Of a DNA stretch of 64,000 nucleotides, positions 25,977 to 34,607 are shown one piece after another. Each line of letters starts with the position of its first letter. The first letter of the stretch is position 1. The DNA comes from an uncultured Acetobacteraceae bacterium (GTDB lineage: Bacteria; Pseudomonadota; Alphaproteobacteria; Acetobacterales; Acetobacteraceae). Location of the stretch: the NCBI GenBank assembly GCA_903918195.1, contig CAIXDS010000157.1:1-64000 (forward strand), written 5' to 3'. The translations under genes were made by a program, and so were the position numbers. Under the pieces are notes generated by a model. That model ran no database searches. It was not told the origin of the DNA and saw only the letters and a list, made by a program, of their open reading frames with translations.

Positions 25977-26042
25977 GGGATTGTGGCTCCGTTGAAACGC
26001 GCGGCCGAAGGGCCGGGCGGGCGCGCCTTGCGGCGCGGAGGA

Positions 26043-27275
26043 TCAGACGCCGTGACGGCGACGGATGGCGGCGGCGCGGCGCACCAGCGCGGCCTTGTCG
26101 GCGTCGGCGTCCGGGCTGGCCGGCTCGCCGTCAGGCTCGTTCGGGGTTTCGTCGATGGCGTCCTTGATGTCGTCGAGCAGGTCCATCGCCTTGTCGTGCT
26201 GCGCGTCGCCCTCGGCGTAGAAGTCTTCCGCCGCCTTCAGGTGGGCATGCGCGGCGCGGAAGGATTTCTCCTGCTCCGGGGCCAGCAGCGGCTCGGCGTC
26301 GCCGGGTTCATCGCTGGTGGGGTCACGACGTCGCGGCGTGACGCCGGCCTTGAGGGCGCGACGCACTTCAGCGCGCACTTCAGCGCGCACTTCCCGCCGG
26401 ACAGTGGCAACCATCCTCTTGTTCTCCTCTTCGTCACCGGCACCATCGCCGGTGACCGCGTGAACGCTGCATTCCGCGGGGTTTTTCAGACCGCAGTCCT
26501 GCTCGGCCGGCCGGCCGCAGGTCGCCACCAGGGCGCCCCCGGCGGCCGGATCGGTTTCGCCGAGGCCGTCCGGGGCGCGGCCGGTGCGGCGCGGCGCGGT
26601 GGCGGATTTGGGGCGGCGGGCGGCGGGCGGCTTCGCGGCTTTACGCAACTGCTCCAGCTCGGCGCGCGGGACGATGATCTTGCCGCCGCCGTCGAGCGTG
26701 CGCTCAGCCCATTCCATCAGCGGCTTGGTGTCGATGCCCTTCGAGCGCGCGGTGGCCAGCGCGTTGGCGTTGGCCGGCACCGGCACCACGCTGATTTCCA
26801 GCAGCTCCTGCAGCTTGAAATCGAGGCCCCATGGACGGTTTTCCTCATCCTCGGCCCACTCGTATTCAAGCGGCAGGAAGCCGACCGACACGGCGTTGAT
26901 GAAGCGGCCGAGCACCAGGCGGTAGATCGTGTCAGCAAAGGCGTAGGTTTCCGGCTCGGCGAACTCGATATCGCCGGCCAGGCAGCCATCCTCGACGAAC
27001 ACGTTGCTGGCGCGGCCGATCGGCGGCTGCGAGGAATCGTGCGCCCAGAGCGCCACCGGGTTCTTCAGGAACGGTCCCACATCCCAGCCGGTCGGATCGA
27101 TGGTGTCGCCCATGCGATCGACCGAGCCGTCGCTGAAGACGAAACGCACGCGGCGGCTGCCGTCGTCGTAGGCCTTCGGCTCGCCGGACAGGACGTGGAA
27201 AACGCCGCCCTCGGGCTTGCGCTTGGCGCGCACGGCCGCGCGGAAGGCGTCGATGCCGATCAGACCATCAGGCAT
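26043..27275 (-). CDS. Prohead protease fused to a scaffold-like C-terminus
   Basis: A 410-residue protein. Residues 1-180 form the U35/HK97-type serine protease: FVFSDGSVDRMGDTIDPTGW, NPVALWAHDSSQPPIGRA with the catalytic His, and LEISVVPVPANANALA with the catalytic Ser in the ISVVPVPAN block. The C-terminal 200 residues are charged, Arg/Glu-rich and low-complexity, including direct REVRAEVRAEVR repeats, as expected of a scaffold. It cuts capsid delta domains during maturation. The longer upstream frame is rejected for lack of coding features. Confidence 0.88.
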   Translation of the reverse strand: MPDGLIGIDAFRAAVRAKRKPEGGVFHVLSGEPKAYDDGSRRVRFVFSDGSVDRMGDTIDPTGWDVGPFLKNPVALWAHDSSQPPIGRASNVFVEDGCLAGDIEFAEPETYAFADTIYRLVLGRFINAVSVGFLPLEYEWAEDEENRPWGLDFKLQELLEISVVPVPANANALATARSKGIDTKPLMEWAERTLDGGGKIIVPRAELEQLRKAAKPPAARRPKSATAPRRTGRAPDGLGETDPAAGGALVATCGRPAEQDCGLKNPAECSVHAVTGDGAGDEEENKRMVATVRREVRAEVRAEVRRALKAGVTPRRRDPTSDEPGDAEPLLAPEQEKSFRAAHAHLKAAEDFYAEGDAQHDKAMDLLDDIKDAIDETPNEPDGEPASPDADADKAALVRRAAAIRRRHGV

Positions 27276-27379
27276 GGGAAGGCCTCTTTTCGGCGCGCTG
27301 CGGCAAGACGTGTGCCAGCGCGATGTTTCGTCGGACGGGAAGGCCGGAATTAGTCGTAATTTGATTTCCGGCCTGCGGG

Positions 27380-28708
27380 CTACACGCCCGGCGCGGGATC
27401 GTCGCCGGGAAGGCGTTCGGCGTCGCCGTCGCCGCCGGCGCCCGGAACGCCGGTGGCATCGCTGCCGCCGCCGCCCTGGCTGCGCTCGGGCGGCTCCCAG
27501 CCGAGCGGGGCCATGTTGGTGGCCTGCAGCACGGCATCGCCGTTGGGGGCGCTGGGCAGCCCCTCGCCGCGGCGGGCCTCGTTCGGGCTCATCCAGGGAC
27601 CGCCGACCGCCATGCGATAGGCGGTGAACCGCGTCTGGATGTCGGCTTTCAGGAAGTGGCTGTAATCCCAATCAACGAACAACTCGTCGCCGTCGATCTG
27701 GAAGAACTTTTCGAGCTTCGCTTTCCAGCGCTCGCAATAGGAGGAGATGACGCTGTTCAGATAGTCCTGGTCCTGCTGGACCATGGACGGGCCGTTGCCG
27801 GCGTCCTCGACCCCCAACTTGTAGGGCGGCACGCGGAAGATTCGGGCGATGTCGCGCAGCTGGAACGCCCGGCTGGCCATGAATTCGGCGTCCACCATGG
27901 ACATGCCGAGAGGCTGCCATTTTACGCCGTCGTCGAGCACGGCGGCGGCGCCCGCATTGCGCGGGCCGCCTTTCAGCTTCGCCCATTCGGCGACGAGCGC
28001 TTCCTTGGCTTCCTTCGTTAGCTTCTTCTCCATGCTCAGTATGCCGCTGGGCCGCGCGCCCGCGCCGGCGAATCGCGCCTGGTGCTGCTCGAGTCCCATC
28101 GCCAGGCCGACCGACTCGCGGGCGAGCGTGATGCGCGAGGAACCCAGCAGCGAGTTATATTGACTGAGCCAGCGCAGGTGCAGCACGTCTTCCTGCGGCA
28201 CCAGGATCGGCTGCGAGGCCAGCACGGCCATGTCGTGCAGGCCGTTGCGGGTGACGCTGTAGAACCATTCGCCGCCGGGCGATTCGTAGAGGCAGACGCG
28301 GTCGGGGTGCACCGGCACCAGGTATTGCGGCTGGCCGCGGCCATCGCGCACCGCGACCGCATAGGCATTGCCGCGCAGCACCAGCGCGGACTGCATCATT
28401 TCCTTGAACTCGAAGCCGGTCTGCCAGTCGTTCGGGTTGCGCAGCAGCCCGTGCAGATAGTGATCGCGCGCCGGGGCCTTGCCGCCCGTGGCGGTCGGCC
28501 GGTACAGGCCGAGCGGAATTTTCGCCAGATCCTCCGACAGGATCGCCACGCACGCCATGACGGCACCGTGCTGCATGGCCGTGAAGGCGTTGACCGGGAT
28601 GCCGGCGTCGGACTCCCCGTATTCGCTCCAGGCGCCCCAGAGTTCCGAGCCGACGGCATTGTCCGACTTGCCGCGGAAGAAGCCGGCGACGCGGCTCAGG
28701 ATACCCAT
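27380..28708 (-). CDS. Portal protein (HK97 gp3 family)
   Basis: A 442-residue portal, the dodecameric DNA gate of the head. It starts MGILSRVAGFFRG. Typical blocks are NAFTAMQHGAVMACVAILSED, LLRNPNDWQTGFEFKEMM, LRGNAYAV, and VPPYKLGVEDAGN followed by SMVQQDQDYLN. The C-terminus is Gly/Pro-rich and probably disordered. It follows the HNH gene, overlapping nearly to the stop. Confidence 0.92.
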   Translation of the reverse strand: MGILSRVAGFFRGKSDNAVGSELWGAWSEYGESDAGIPVNAFTAMQHGAVMACVAILSEDLAKIPLGLYRPTATGGKAPARDHYLHGLLRNPNDWQTGFEFKEMMQSALVLRGNAYAVAVRDGRGQPQYLVPVHPDRVCLYESPGGEWFYSVTRNGLHDMAVLASQPILVPQEDVLHLRWLSQYNSLLGSSRITLARESVGLAMGLEQHQARFAGAGARPSGILSMEKKLTKEAKEALVAEWAKLKGGPRNAGAAAVLDDGVKWQPLGMSMVDAEFMASRAFQLRDIARIFRVPPYKLGVEDAGNGPSMVQQDQDYLNSVISSYCERWKAKLEKFFQIDGDELFVDWDYSHFLKADIQTRFTAYRMAVGGPWMSPNEARRGEGLPSAPNGDAVLQATNMAPLGWEPPERSQGGGGSDATGVPGAGGDGDAERLPGDDPAPGV

Positions 28709-28710
28709 CG

Positions 28711-29019
28711 TTATTCGCCCCTCGCCGTGCGGGCATCGTGGCAGCTGCTGCACAGCGCCATGACGTTGTCGGGATCAAGCCGGAGGTCGGGCCGGTCGCG
28801 CAGCTTGCGCACATGGTGCACGTCGGTGGCGGCGATGACCCGGTCGGAGGCCGCGCAGTCCTGGCAGAGCGGACGCTCGGCGAGGATGCCCCGGCGGAAG
28901 CGCTGCCATTGCCGGTCATACCCGCGGACCGCGGCGCTGTCCCGGGACGCGTCGTACACGCACCGGCCGGCCGGAGCATCCACATAGCGCGGCCGATGTT
29001 TCGGCGGACGGATGGGCAC
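28711..29019 (-). CDS. HNH endonuclease
   Basis: A 102-residue nuclease. Its core reads CQDCAAS, then ATDVHHVRKL, DNVMALCSSCHDA, giving C-x-x-C, H-H and C-x-x-C-H motifs of the metal-binding HNH fold. A GTG start overlaps the upstream gene. HNH genes next to terminase are known to be needed for cos cleavage in several phages, so this supports cos packaging here. Confidence 0.88.
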   Translation of the reverse strand: MPIRPPKHRPRYVDAPAGRCVYDASRDSAAVRGYDRQWQRFRRGILAERPLCQDCAASDRVIAATDVHHVRKLRDRPDLRLDPDNVMALCSSCHDARTARGE

Positions 29020-29276
29020 TACGCGTTGGTCATATCGACGAGCTTGACGGCGGCGCCGAGGGCGATGTGTTCGTAGGGGCTGTCGAGCAGCGCCACCAGC
29101 CTGCCGATAGCGCGTTGGCGCGGCGACGGTGCGGCCGGGGCCGGCGGGTCCGCGTCGAGCAGCTGCAGCAGCGGCGCGTCGGGCCCGGCCCCGGCCGGAT
29201 CACCGCTGGCTGCCTCTTGGGCATCGGACAGGGCGCGGGGCCTCTTGCGGCCCGCGGTGGTGTCGCCGTCAGACAT
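29019..29276 (-). CDS. Small phage protein of unknown function
   Basis: An 85-residue protein rich in Ala, Asp and Pro. Its C-terminal half is helical (RQRAIGRLVALLDSPYEHIALGAAVKLVDM). It lies between the large terminase and HNH genes. A terminase accessory role is possible but unsupported by any motif. Confidence 0.6.
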   Translation of the reverse strand: MSDGDTTAGRKRPRALSDAQEAASGDPAGAGPDAPLLQLLDADPPAPAAPSPRQRAIGRLVALLDSPYEHIALGAAVKLVDMTNA

Positions 29277-29289
29277 GCGAAGTCTCCTG

Positions 29290-30981
29290 CTAAGTCAGCC
29301 AGAATATGGACGGCGCTGGCGCCGGCGGCGCGACCAGGGCGCGCCCGACCGCCATGCACAGCGCAACGATCGGATCGATGCGCTCAATCGAGCGCTCTTT
29401 GTCGGGCTTCATGTTGCCCGCTGGGTCCGTGCGCACGGTGACATTCGACGCGCACCAGGTCGCCACCGGATCGTCCCCATGTTGCAGTTCCCGCCCGAGC
29501 AGCTTGCGCATCAGCTCGGCCGCCGCCGGTCCCATGGTCAGGAACCCCTGCGCGAACTCGACCATTTCGACGCCTTCATCCATCATGTTGCGGACGATTT
29601 CGCCGGCAAAGGTCCGGTCGAACGCGAGTGAGTTGATCTGATACCGCCGGGACAGGTCCAGGATTTCCGCTTCAATGAACTTGAAATCGGTCGTGTTGCC
29701 CTCGGTCGCGATCAGCTGACCCGCGTTCCGCCACAAATCATAGGGCGCCCGGTCGCGCCGCGCCCGCTCCAGGATGTCGTCTTCCGGGCACCAGTGCCGC
29801 CAGATCACCTTCCAGCGCTCGCCCTCGTCACGCGGCGGGAACAGCAGCGCGAGCGACGACAGATCGTTCACCCGCGCCAGGTCCAGCCCGCCATAGCACT
29901 CCCGCCCTTCGAGCTCCTGCGCGTCGAATGTCTCGCTGCCGGCCGCCCAGACATCCATGTCGATCCAGCGGACCAGCTGCTGCGTCCACTGATTGAGCCG
30001 CAGTCGCCGGATCGCGTTCTGCCGCGACGGCATCTGCTGTGCGAGCGCGACCTCGGCCCGCAGGTCCTCGATCTTGAGCAACGATCCGATCGAGGGGTTT
30101 GCTTTCCGCCAAGCCAGTTCGTCCTGCCAGTCGTCATCCTCGTCCACGGTCGAGATGTAGGCGAACCAGCGATCCGCGATCGCGGCCGGCACCGATCCTT
30201 CGAGCACCTTGGTGCTGAAATCCCAGTGCTGAAAGCAGACGGAATTCCGGTTCCAGCCCGCCGTCGTCGTCTCATAGACCAGCGGCTGCAGCCGTGCCCC
30301 GGTGCCGGTCTCCAGTTTCTCGATCACCTCGGCGTTCGGGTGTTCGTGCACCTCGTCGACCAGCGCGCAGAACACATTCAGCCCGTCCATCTTCGAGGCG
30401 TCGGCCGAGAGCGGCCGGAACCAGCTCGCCGTCGGGATCACGGCCAGGTTGTTGGTCGTCGAGCTGATCCGGCGGGCCAGGGCCGGCGACGCGGCGCGCA
30501 TGCGCTCGGCCTCGGAGAAGACAATCCTAGCCTGGTCCCGCGTCGTCGCGGCGGAATAGACCTCCGCGCCGATTTCGCCTTCGTCGACCAGCATCTTCAG
30601 GCCGATCCCGGCTTCCAGTGTGCTCTTGCCGTTCTTGCGCGCCGTCGAGACGAACGCGTTGCGAAACCGTCGGATGTCCCCGGACAGCCAGCCGAACAGT
30701 GAGCCGATGACGAAGGCCTGCCAGCTCATCAGTTCGAAGGGCTGCCCCGCCATCGCGCCCTTGGAATGGCGCAGCACGGCCGGGAAAAACTCAATCGCCC
30801 GCGCGGCCAGCGCCAGGTCAAATCGCAGCCCGCGTTCGGCGCCGCTCTCCAGGTCCCGCAGATGCCGCTCGCAGGCCAGCCGCACCAGCCGGCCGGTGAT
30901 CATCTCATTGCCGACCACCGCGCGGGCATACGCCGTGACCGGATCCTGCCGCGCTTTCGCCTTTCGCCTACGCGCGGCCAC
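29290..30981 (-). CDS. Terminase large subunit
   Basis: A 563-residue packaging motor and nuclease. Walker A is STARKNGKSTLEAG near residues 112-125, Walker B is NVFCALVDEVHEH near 203-213, and the RNase H-like nuclease domain shows YGGLDLARVNDLSSLALL with its metal-binding Asp. The GTG start sits inside the small-subunit gene's 3' end. Longer upstream readings were not used. Confidence 0.93.
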   Translation of the reverse strand: MAARRRKAKARQDPVTAYARAVVGNEMITGRLVRLACERHLRDLESGAERGLRFDLALAARAIEFFPAVLRHSKGAMAGQPFELMSWQAFVIGSLFGWLSGDIRRFRNAFVSTARKNGKSTLEAGIGLKMLVDEGEIGAEVYSAATTRDQARIVFSEAERMRAASPALARRISSTTNNLAVIPTASWFRPLSADASKMDGLNVFCALVDEVHEHPNAEVIEKLETGTGARLQPLVYETTTAGWNRNSVCFQHWDFSTKVLEGSVPAAIADRWFAYISTVDEDDDWQDELAWRKANPSIGSLLKIEDLRAEVALAQQMPSRQNAIRRLRLNQWTQQLVRWIDMDVWAAGSETFDAQELEGRECYGGLDLARVNDLSSLALLFPPRDEGERWKVIWRHWCPEDDILERARRDRAPYDLWRNAGQLIATEGNTTDFKFIEAEILDLSRRYQINSLAFDRTFAGEIVRNMMDEGVEMVEFAQGFLTMGPAAAELMRKLLGRELQHGDDPVATWCASNVTVRTDPAGNMKPDKERSIERIDPIVALCMAVGRALVAPPAPAPSIFWLT

Positions 30982-31432
30982 GCAGGAACTCCTCGCCGAA
31001 ATCGAGCTGCCCCGGCGGAGCCTCCACGCGGATGCGCGACCGCGCTGCCGGCGACAGGCCGATCTGCTCAGACAGCTGCCGCATCTGCTCCAACGACCGG
31101 TTCGCAATCGTGAGGTAAGGGCTTTGCATCGGGTAATCGTTCGGCGTCTTGACCAGCCAGCCGGTCTGCTTGAGTTTTTCCTCCGCCTCGAACCAGCGCG
31201 CCCACAACTGGCAATAGGCGGTCACCAGCGCCCGATCGAGTTCCGAAATCAAACCCAGTTCCGCCATAACCGGCGTGAGGCGGTGCCACTCTCGCAGCGC
31301 CTCCCCCTCCAGGAGTTTCGGCGGCTCGGGAATCGCGATCGCCGGTTGCGGCTCCCCTTTGTTCAAAGGACGGCGGCCGGGATTCCCGGTGATCAGCTTC
31401 AGGACCGTCGGTTTCGGCTTGGCCCCCCTCAT
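30968..31432 (-). CDS. Terminase small subunit, P27 family
   Basis: A 154-residue DNA-recognition subunit. The P27 hallmark is intact: MRGAKPKPTVLKLITGNPGRRP at the N-terminus, then EALREWHRLTPVMAELGLISELDRALVTAYC and the C-terminal LGLSPAARSRI. Its ATG overlaps the ParB-like gene's stop as ATGA, coupling packaging to the modification module. Confidence 0.93.
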   Translation of the reverse strand: MRGAKPKPTVLKLITGNPGRRPLNKGEPQPAIAIPEPPKLLEGEALREWHRLTPVMAELGLISELDRALVTAYCQLWARWFEAEEKLKQTGWLVKTPNDYPMQSPYLTIANRSLEQMRQLSEQIGLSPAARSRIRVEAPPGQLDFGEEFLRGRA

Positions 31433-32181
31433 GCGGTTCCTGGCGGCTCGGCCTTGGTCAGGGCCTCACCCGCCAGCTCCGCCATCAGCCGCAGTGCAAC
31501 CGCGGTGTTGCGCACGCCTTTCGCGGCCTTCACCGCCAGCAGCCCGGCAAAGAAGATATCGAAATCCGCATAGCATCCCACCATCCGGCGTTTCTCCGCC
31601 TTCTTTGAACCCGCGATCTTGTCGAGCCAGCCGGCAACCATTTCGGCGTCGCCTGGCAGGAATGAGAAGGTCAGTTCCTGATAGAAGGGCTTGTCGACTC
31701 GCAGCACGGACGTGTCGAGTTCGTCGATGTCGAAGGCGTCGTCCGTCAGGCCGCTATATTCTTTCCAGGCGAAATCGAGCTCATCATATAGTGACCGCAG
31801 AATGGCCGGATCATCCTGGCCGGTGACGGCGTTGTGACTGAGCTGCAGCCCGACGAACTGCTCGCGCGTCAGCGGCGAGATGACCTCGATGACATCGGCC
31901 TCCGCGATGCCTGCCTTGATCGCCGCCGAGACGCGGTGATTGCCCGAGATCACTTCGAGTTGCTCGCCCACCCGATGCACCAGCGGCGCGCTGGTGAGGC
32001 ACCCATCCCGCCGGAGGTTCTCGACCAGCCGGGCGAACTGATCGCCCCGCATATAGCGGGCGTTCTTTTCAAGCAGCCTCAGTTCGCTCAGCTTCACCCG
32101 GATGACGCGTGTTTGCAGCGAAGCGCCGCCACCACTCGGCATAGATTTCGTCTGGGGTTTGTCGGCGGACTTTGCTGGCAT
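31429..32181 (-). CDS. ParB/sulfiredoxin-fold protein beside a modification gene
   Basis: A 250-residue protein. Residues about 27-120 form a ParB-like domain: VIRVKLSELRLLEKNARYM, then LEVISGNHRVSAAIKAGI with the GNHR nucleotide-binding motif. No DNA-binding HTH is recognisable. The C-terminal 130 residues are of unknown type (AWKEYSGLTDD, LTFSFLPGDAEMV). The start is uncertain because the frame overlaps the upstream gene by 113 nt; GTG at 32097 would shorten the overlap to 29 nt. Such ParB-fold proteins occur near phage terminases and DNA-modification genes. Confidence 0.7.
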   Translation of the reverse strand: MPAKSADKPQTKSMPSGGGASLQTRVIRVKLSELRLLEKNARYMRGDQFARLVENLRRDGCLTSAPLVHRVGEQLEVISGNHRVSAAIKAGIAEADVIEVISPLTREQFVGLQLSHNAVTGQDDPAILRSLYDELDFAWKEYSGLTDDAFDIDELDTSVLRVDKPFYQELTFSFLPGDAEMVAGWLDKIAGSKKAEKRRMVGCYADFDIFFAGLLAVKAAKGVRNTAVALRLMAELAGEALTKAEPPGTA

Positions 32182-33397
32182 AGTTGAGCATTCCAGGTTT
32201 GCGGCCGGTAAGGTCGTAGATGCCGCGATACTTCATGCTGACCGGCCGGTCGGTGAAGGCTGTCGTGTGGATGCAGTCGATCCGATGCACGAGGCGGATT
32301 TCGAGTTGCCTGATGACCAGTTCGCAGCTGGCCAGCATCGCGATCAACTTGGAGACGCGGCTTTTCGCCGAGAGGGTGAAATCCGACAGCAGGTAGACGG
32401 AATCGCCGCCGAACTTGTCGTTGCTCAGGATGAACCCGCCGGCGAGCTTCCCGTCCAGCATCACCAGGAAGTTGGCGATGCCGCTGACATGCGCGATCCC
32501 CTTGGCGAGATAGGCGTCCTTGAGGAAATTCATCTGCGCCGATGTGGCCTTGAGCAGCTCCACCTTGGCCGTCGGCCCCAGCTCGGCCGGATTGACCGGC
32601 TTGTACCCGAACGGCTCCACACGATGCATTGCCCGCCGCACCGAACTGCGGGACCGGTCGGCAAAGGTGAACACCGGCTTGTTGCTCTGGCCGCGATACA
32701 CGGTGACCGGCTCGTGATGGTCGAGCGCGCGATCCGTCAGCACGCAATAATGCACACCCATCCGGTCGAGCTCGTCGAGCCAATCCTCGATCTTTGCCGG
32801 ATCCCAGATCGCGTAACCCGGGCGCTCCCAGGTGGTGTTCTCGTCGAGGAACCGATAGAGGCGCTCATACCCGCCCTTATAGGTGGGCGGGAACGCCGCG
32901 ACGCCGCCGCCGACCGCAGCCGCCCGCCTGGCCTGCTCGCGAAAGTCTCCGGCGAAGAAGCTGGCGATATCGAGTCCCTGCAGGAACTCGGCGAGCCGTT
33001 TGCGCGCCGACCCCAGGAACGTCGGGAATGCATCGCGGTAATGAGCGAAATGCTCCTGCGCATACTGATTGTCGGCCCGGTACTTCGCCATTTCCAGCGC
33101 GAGTTGCACAGCCGCAACGCGGGCGGCAAACGGCTCGCCGGCGAGTGCCTCCTCCATGAACGCCAGGCGTCCGGTGAAGGCGAGCGGAAACTCCGCCCCC
33201 GTGGCCAGCGTGCCGAGCGCGCAGCTCAGCAGCGACACATCATTCGAGTGCACCCGCACCGTGGGATGCACCGACTTCGCGGCCCGGTCAAACCGGAACG
33301 ACCCCGAGCACCCGACGAAGACCTCCCCCCATTCCGTGAACGGCACCACCCGCGTGATCTGTTCAACCGCCGGCCGCGGCACCGCCCCAGTAAACAT
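32069..33397 (-). CDS. Putative DNA-modification protein: Dam-like plus GNAT/Mom-like domains
   Basis: A 442-residue protein and first gene of the late operon. Residues 1-190 resemble a D12-class adenine methyltransferase: EVFVGCSGSFRFDRAA as a motif I-like loop, HSNDVSLLSCALG, and AFPPTYKGGYERLY in the place of the DPPY catalytic motif, with FPPT instead. Residues about 270-420 resemble a GNAT fold (LVMLDGKLAGGFILSND, then YLLSDFTLSAKSRVSKLIAML and TTAFTDRPVSMKYRGIYDL), recalling Mom-type adenine carbamoylmethylation proteins. A role in protecting phage DNA from restriction is inferred. Confidence 0.6.
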   Translation of the reverse strand: MFTGAVPRPAVEQITRVVPFTEWGEVFVGCSGSFRFDRAAKSVHPTVRVHSNDVSLLSCALGTLATGAEFPLAFTGRLAFMEEALAGEPFAARVAAVQLALEMAKYRADNQYAQEHFAHYRDAFPTFLGSARKRLAEFLQGLDIASFFAGDFREQARRAAAVGGGVAAFPPTYKGGYERLYRFLDENTTWERPGYAIWDPAKIEDWLDELDRMGVHYCVLTDRALDHHEPVTVYRGQSNKPVFTFADRSRSSVRRAMHRVEPFGYKPVNPAELGPTAKVELLKATSAQMNFLKDAYLAKGIAHVSGIANFLVMLDGKLAGGFILSNDKFGGDSVYLLSDFTLSAKSRVSKLIAMLASCELVIRQLEIRLVHRIDCIHTTAFTDRPVSMKYRGIYDLTGRKPGMLNYASKVRRQTPDEIYAEWWRRFAANTRHPGEAERTEAA

Positions 33398-33507
33398 GGT
33401 ATCCCCATAAGCTGGCCGTTATTTCTTCTGTTGCAGACGCGTTACGTGTGTTACCTTTTATAGTTGAGCAGTCAGTGCATGACTGCTCGAACAGATAGGA
33501 CCTGCAC
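33398..33507. promoter_or_regulatory. Divergent promoter region with a palindromic operator-like site
   Basis: This 110-bp gap separates the minus-strand late operon from the plus-strand early operon. A 23-nt palindrome, GAGCAGTCA-N5-TGACTGCTC, spans 33466-33488 with perfect 9-bp arms. A possible rightward promoter has TTGCAG at 33431 and TTTTAT at 33456, with a long 19-bp spacer. It could bind a late activator or repressor, or be part of a cos region, since the HNH-type terminase genes lie nearby. Confidence 0.5.
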
Positions 33508-34092
33508 ATGATTAAGACCGCGTCATGGTTCACCCAATTGCCGGCCGATCATCAGCGGATCGGTATTTCGCGATCCGCACCGAGGCGGATGGAAGCTGGC
33601 TATCGGATGTTCAAAGCGCTCTGCCCGGGCGACTGGTTCGCTTCGGTGCCGCCCGAAGAATACTATCGCCGCTACCAGGCCGAAATCCTCGCCCGGCTCG
33701 ATCCGAAAGCCGTTGCGGCCGAGCTGCACCGGCTGTCCGGCGCATTGACCCCCACCCTGCTGTGCTACGAGAAGCCGGGCGGTGGCGACTGGTGCCATCG
33801 CGCCATGGTCGCCGAATGGCTGAGCGAAGCGCTCGGCGAGGCGGTGCCGGAATTCGGTCACGAGGCGCTGCCGCAGGACCGGCATCCGCTCATGCCGGCC
33901 GGGCTGGCCAGGAAGCCCGCCGGCCTGCCGGCCATCGACCTCACCCCTTTCATCGGTCGCAGCGTGATGCTGGCGGGCGAGGAACACCGCGTCGTCGGCC
34001 CCGACCCCGCCAAGCCAGGCCGGGCGCTGGTGACCGTGGGTGAGCGCACCTTCTCGACCTGCGCGGACACGCTGGTGCGGCACTTCGCCTGA
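33508..34092 (+). CDS. DUF488 family protein
   Basis: A 194-residue protein. It has the DUF488 sequence RIGISRSAPRRMEAGYRM, DWFASVPPEEYYRRYQAEILARLDP, and LLCYEKPGGGDWCHRAMVAEWL, where the CYE and WCHR segments are the family's conserved core. Function is unknown for the family. It is the first gene of the early operon, directly rightward from the palindromic promoter region, with AGGA ahead of the ATG. Confidence 0.8.
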   Translation: MIKTASWFTQLPADHQRIGISRSAPRRMEAGYRMFKALCPGDWFASVPPEEYYRRYQAEILARLDPKAVAAELHRLSGALTPTLLCYEKPGGGDWCHRAMVAEWLSEALGEAVPEFGHEALPQDRHPLMPAGLARKPAGLPAIDLTPFIGRSVMLAGEEHRVVGPDPAKPGRALVTVGERTFSTCADTLVRHFA

Positions 34093-34094
34093 AC

Positions 34095-34158
34095 TGGAGC
34101 GGCTACGGGAATCGAACCCGCCCGGCGTTGGGAACGCCAGTCCTCCAAAGGTCGCCGC
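34095..34158 (-). tRNA. tRNA-Gly(CCC)-like gene with a minimal D-arm
   Basis: A 64-nt cloverleaf can be drawn on the minus strand. The acceptor stem GCGGCGA/TAGCCGC has one mismatch. A 3-bp D-stem CCT/AGG has a 4-nt loop. The anticodon stem TGGCG/CGCCG encloses TTCCCAA, giving CCC. A T-arm has TTCGATT, and the end is U73 plus encoded CCA. U73 is usual for bacterial tRNA-Gly. The D-arm is about 10 nt short, so it may be a degenerate or specialised phage tRNA. Confidence 0.65.
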
Positions 34159-34177
34159 AAATGTGAAGTAAATATGG

Positions 34178-34240
34178 GCGCGATTACTTCCGGTATTCGC
34201 GCCTTTTCTATGTTATCTGTCCGGTCATTATGTTCTAATG
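34178..34240 (+). promoter_or_regulatory. Bipartite upstream element, copy 1
   Basis: GCGCGATTACTTC (34178-34190) and TATGTTCTAATG (34229-34240) recur, with one mismatch each and nearly the same spacing (51 versus 52 bp), before the gene at 35055. The second half lies about 30 bp before the ATG at 34271. It probably forms a shared promoter/operator for early genes. Confidence 0.5.
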
Positions 34241-34270
34241 CCGCATCAAGTAAGAACAGGACCAGATGCG

Positions 34271-34543
34271 ATGACGAAGTTCTTCGGCAACTCAGAAGCG
34301 GCCACTTTCCACGGCCTTGGCTGGGACGTGTGCGGCGACAGCGCTTACTTCCACTCCGAGGCGCTGCAGCTCGGCATCAACATTTGCGCCAATGGCGAGC
34401 TGTCCATTCAGTCCGCGGCCGACAGCGGCCGTTGGAAGTGGGTCCATCAATCGGCCCACGAGACCGCGCTCCTCGCGATCTGCGCGGCTTCCGACTGGTT
34501 CTACGCCAAGACGGGCTGGGAACTGCTCTCCCGGCGTCCGTGA
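34271..34543 (+). CDS. Small early phage protein
   Basis: A 90-residue protein, MTKFFGNSEAATFHGLGWDV, with alternating beta and helical pattern and many aromatic residues (WKWVHQSAHETALLAICAASDWF). The downstream ATG was chosen because the upstream one lies within the regulatory element. No family was recognised. Confidence 0.65.
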   Translation: MTKFFGNSEAATFHGLGWDVCGDSAYFHSEALQLGINICANGELSIQSAADSGRWKWVHQSAHETALLAICAASDWFYAKTGWELLSRRP

Positions 34544-34607
34544 CCTCGGCGGCGCAGCCTCCGGGCTGCGCCCCTCCGCCTGGCACAATCCACACAGGAG
34601 CAGCGCA

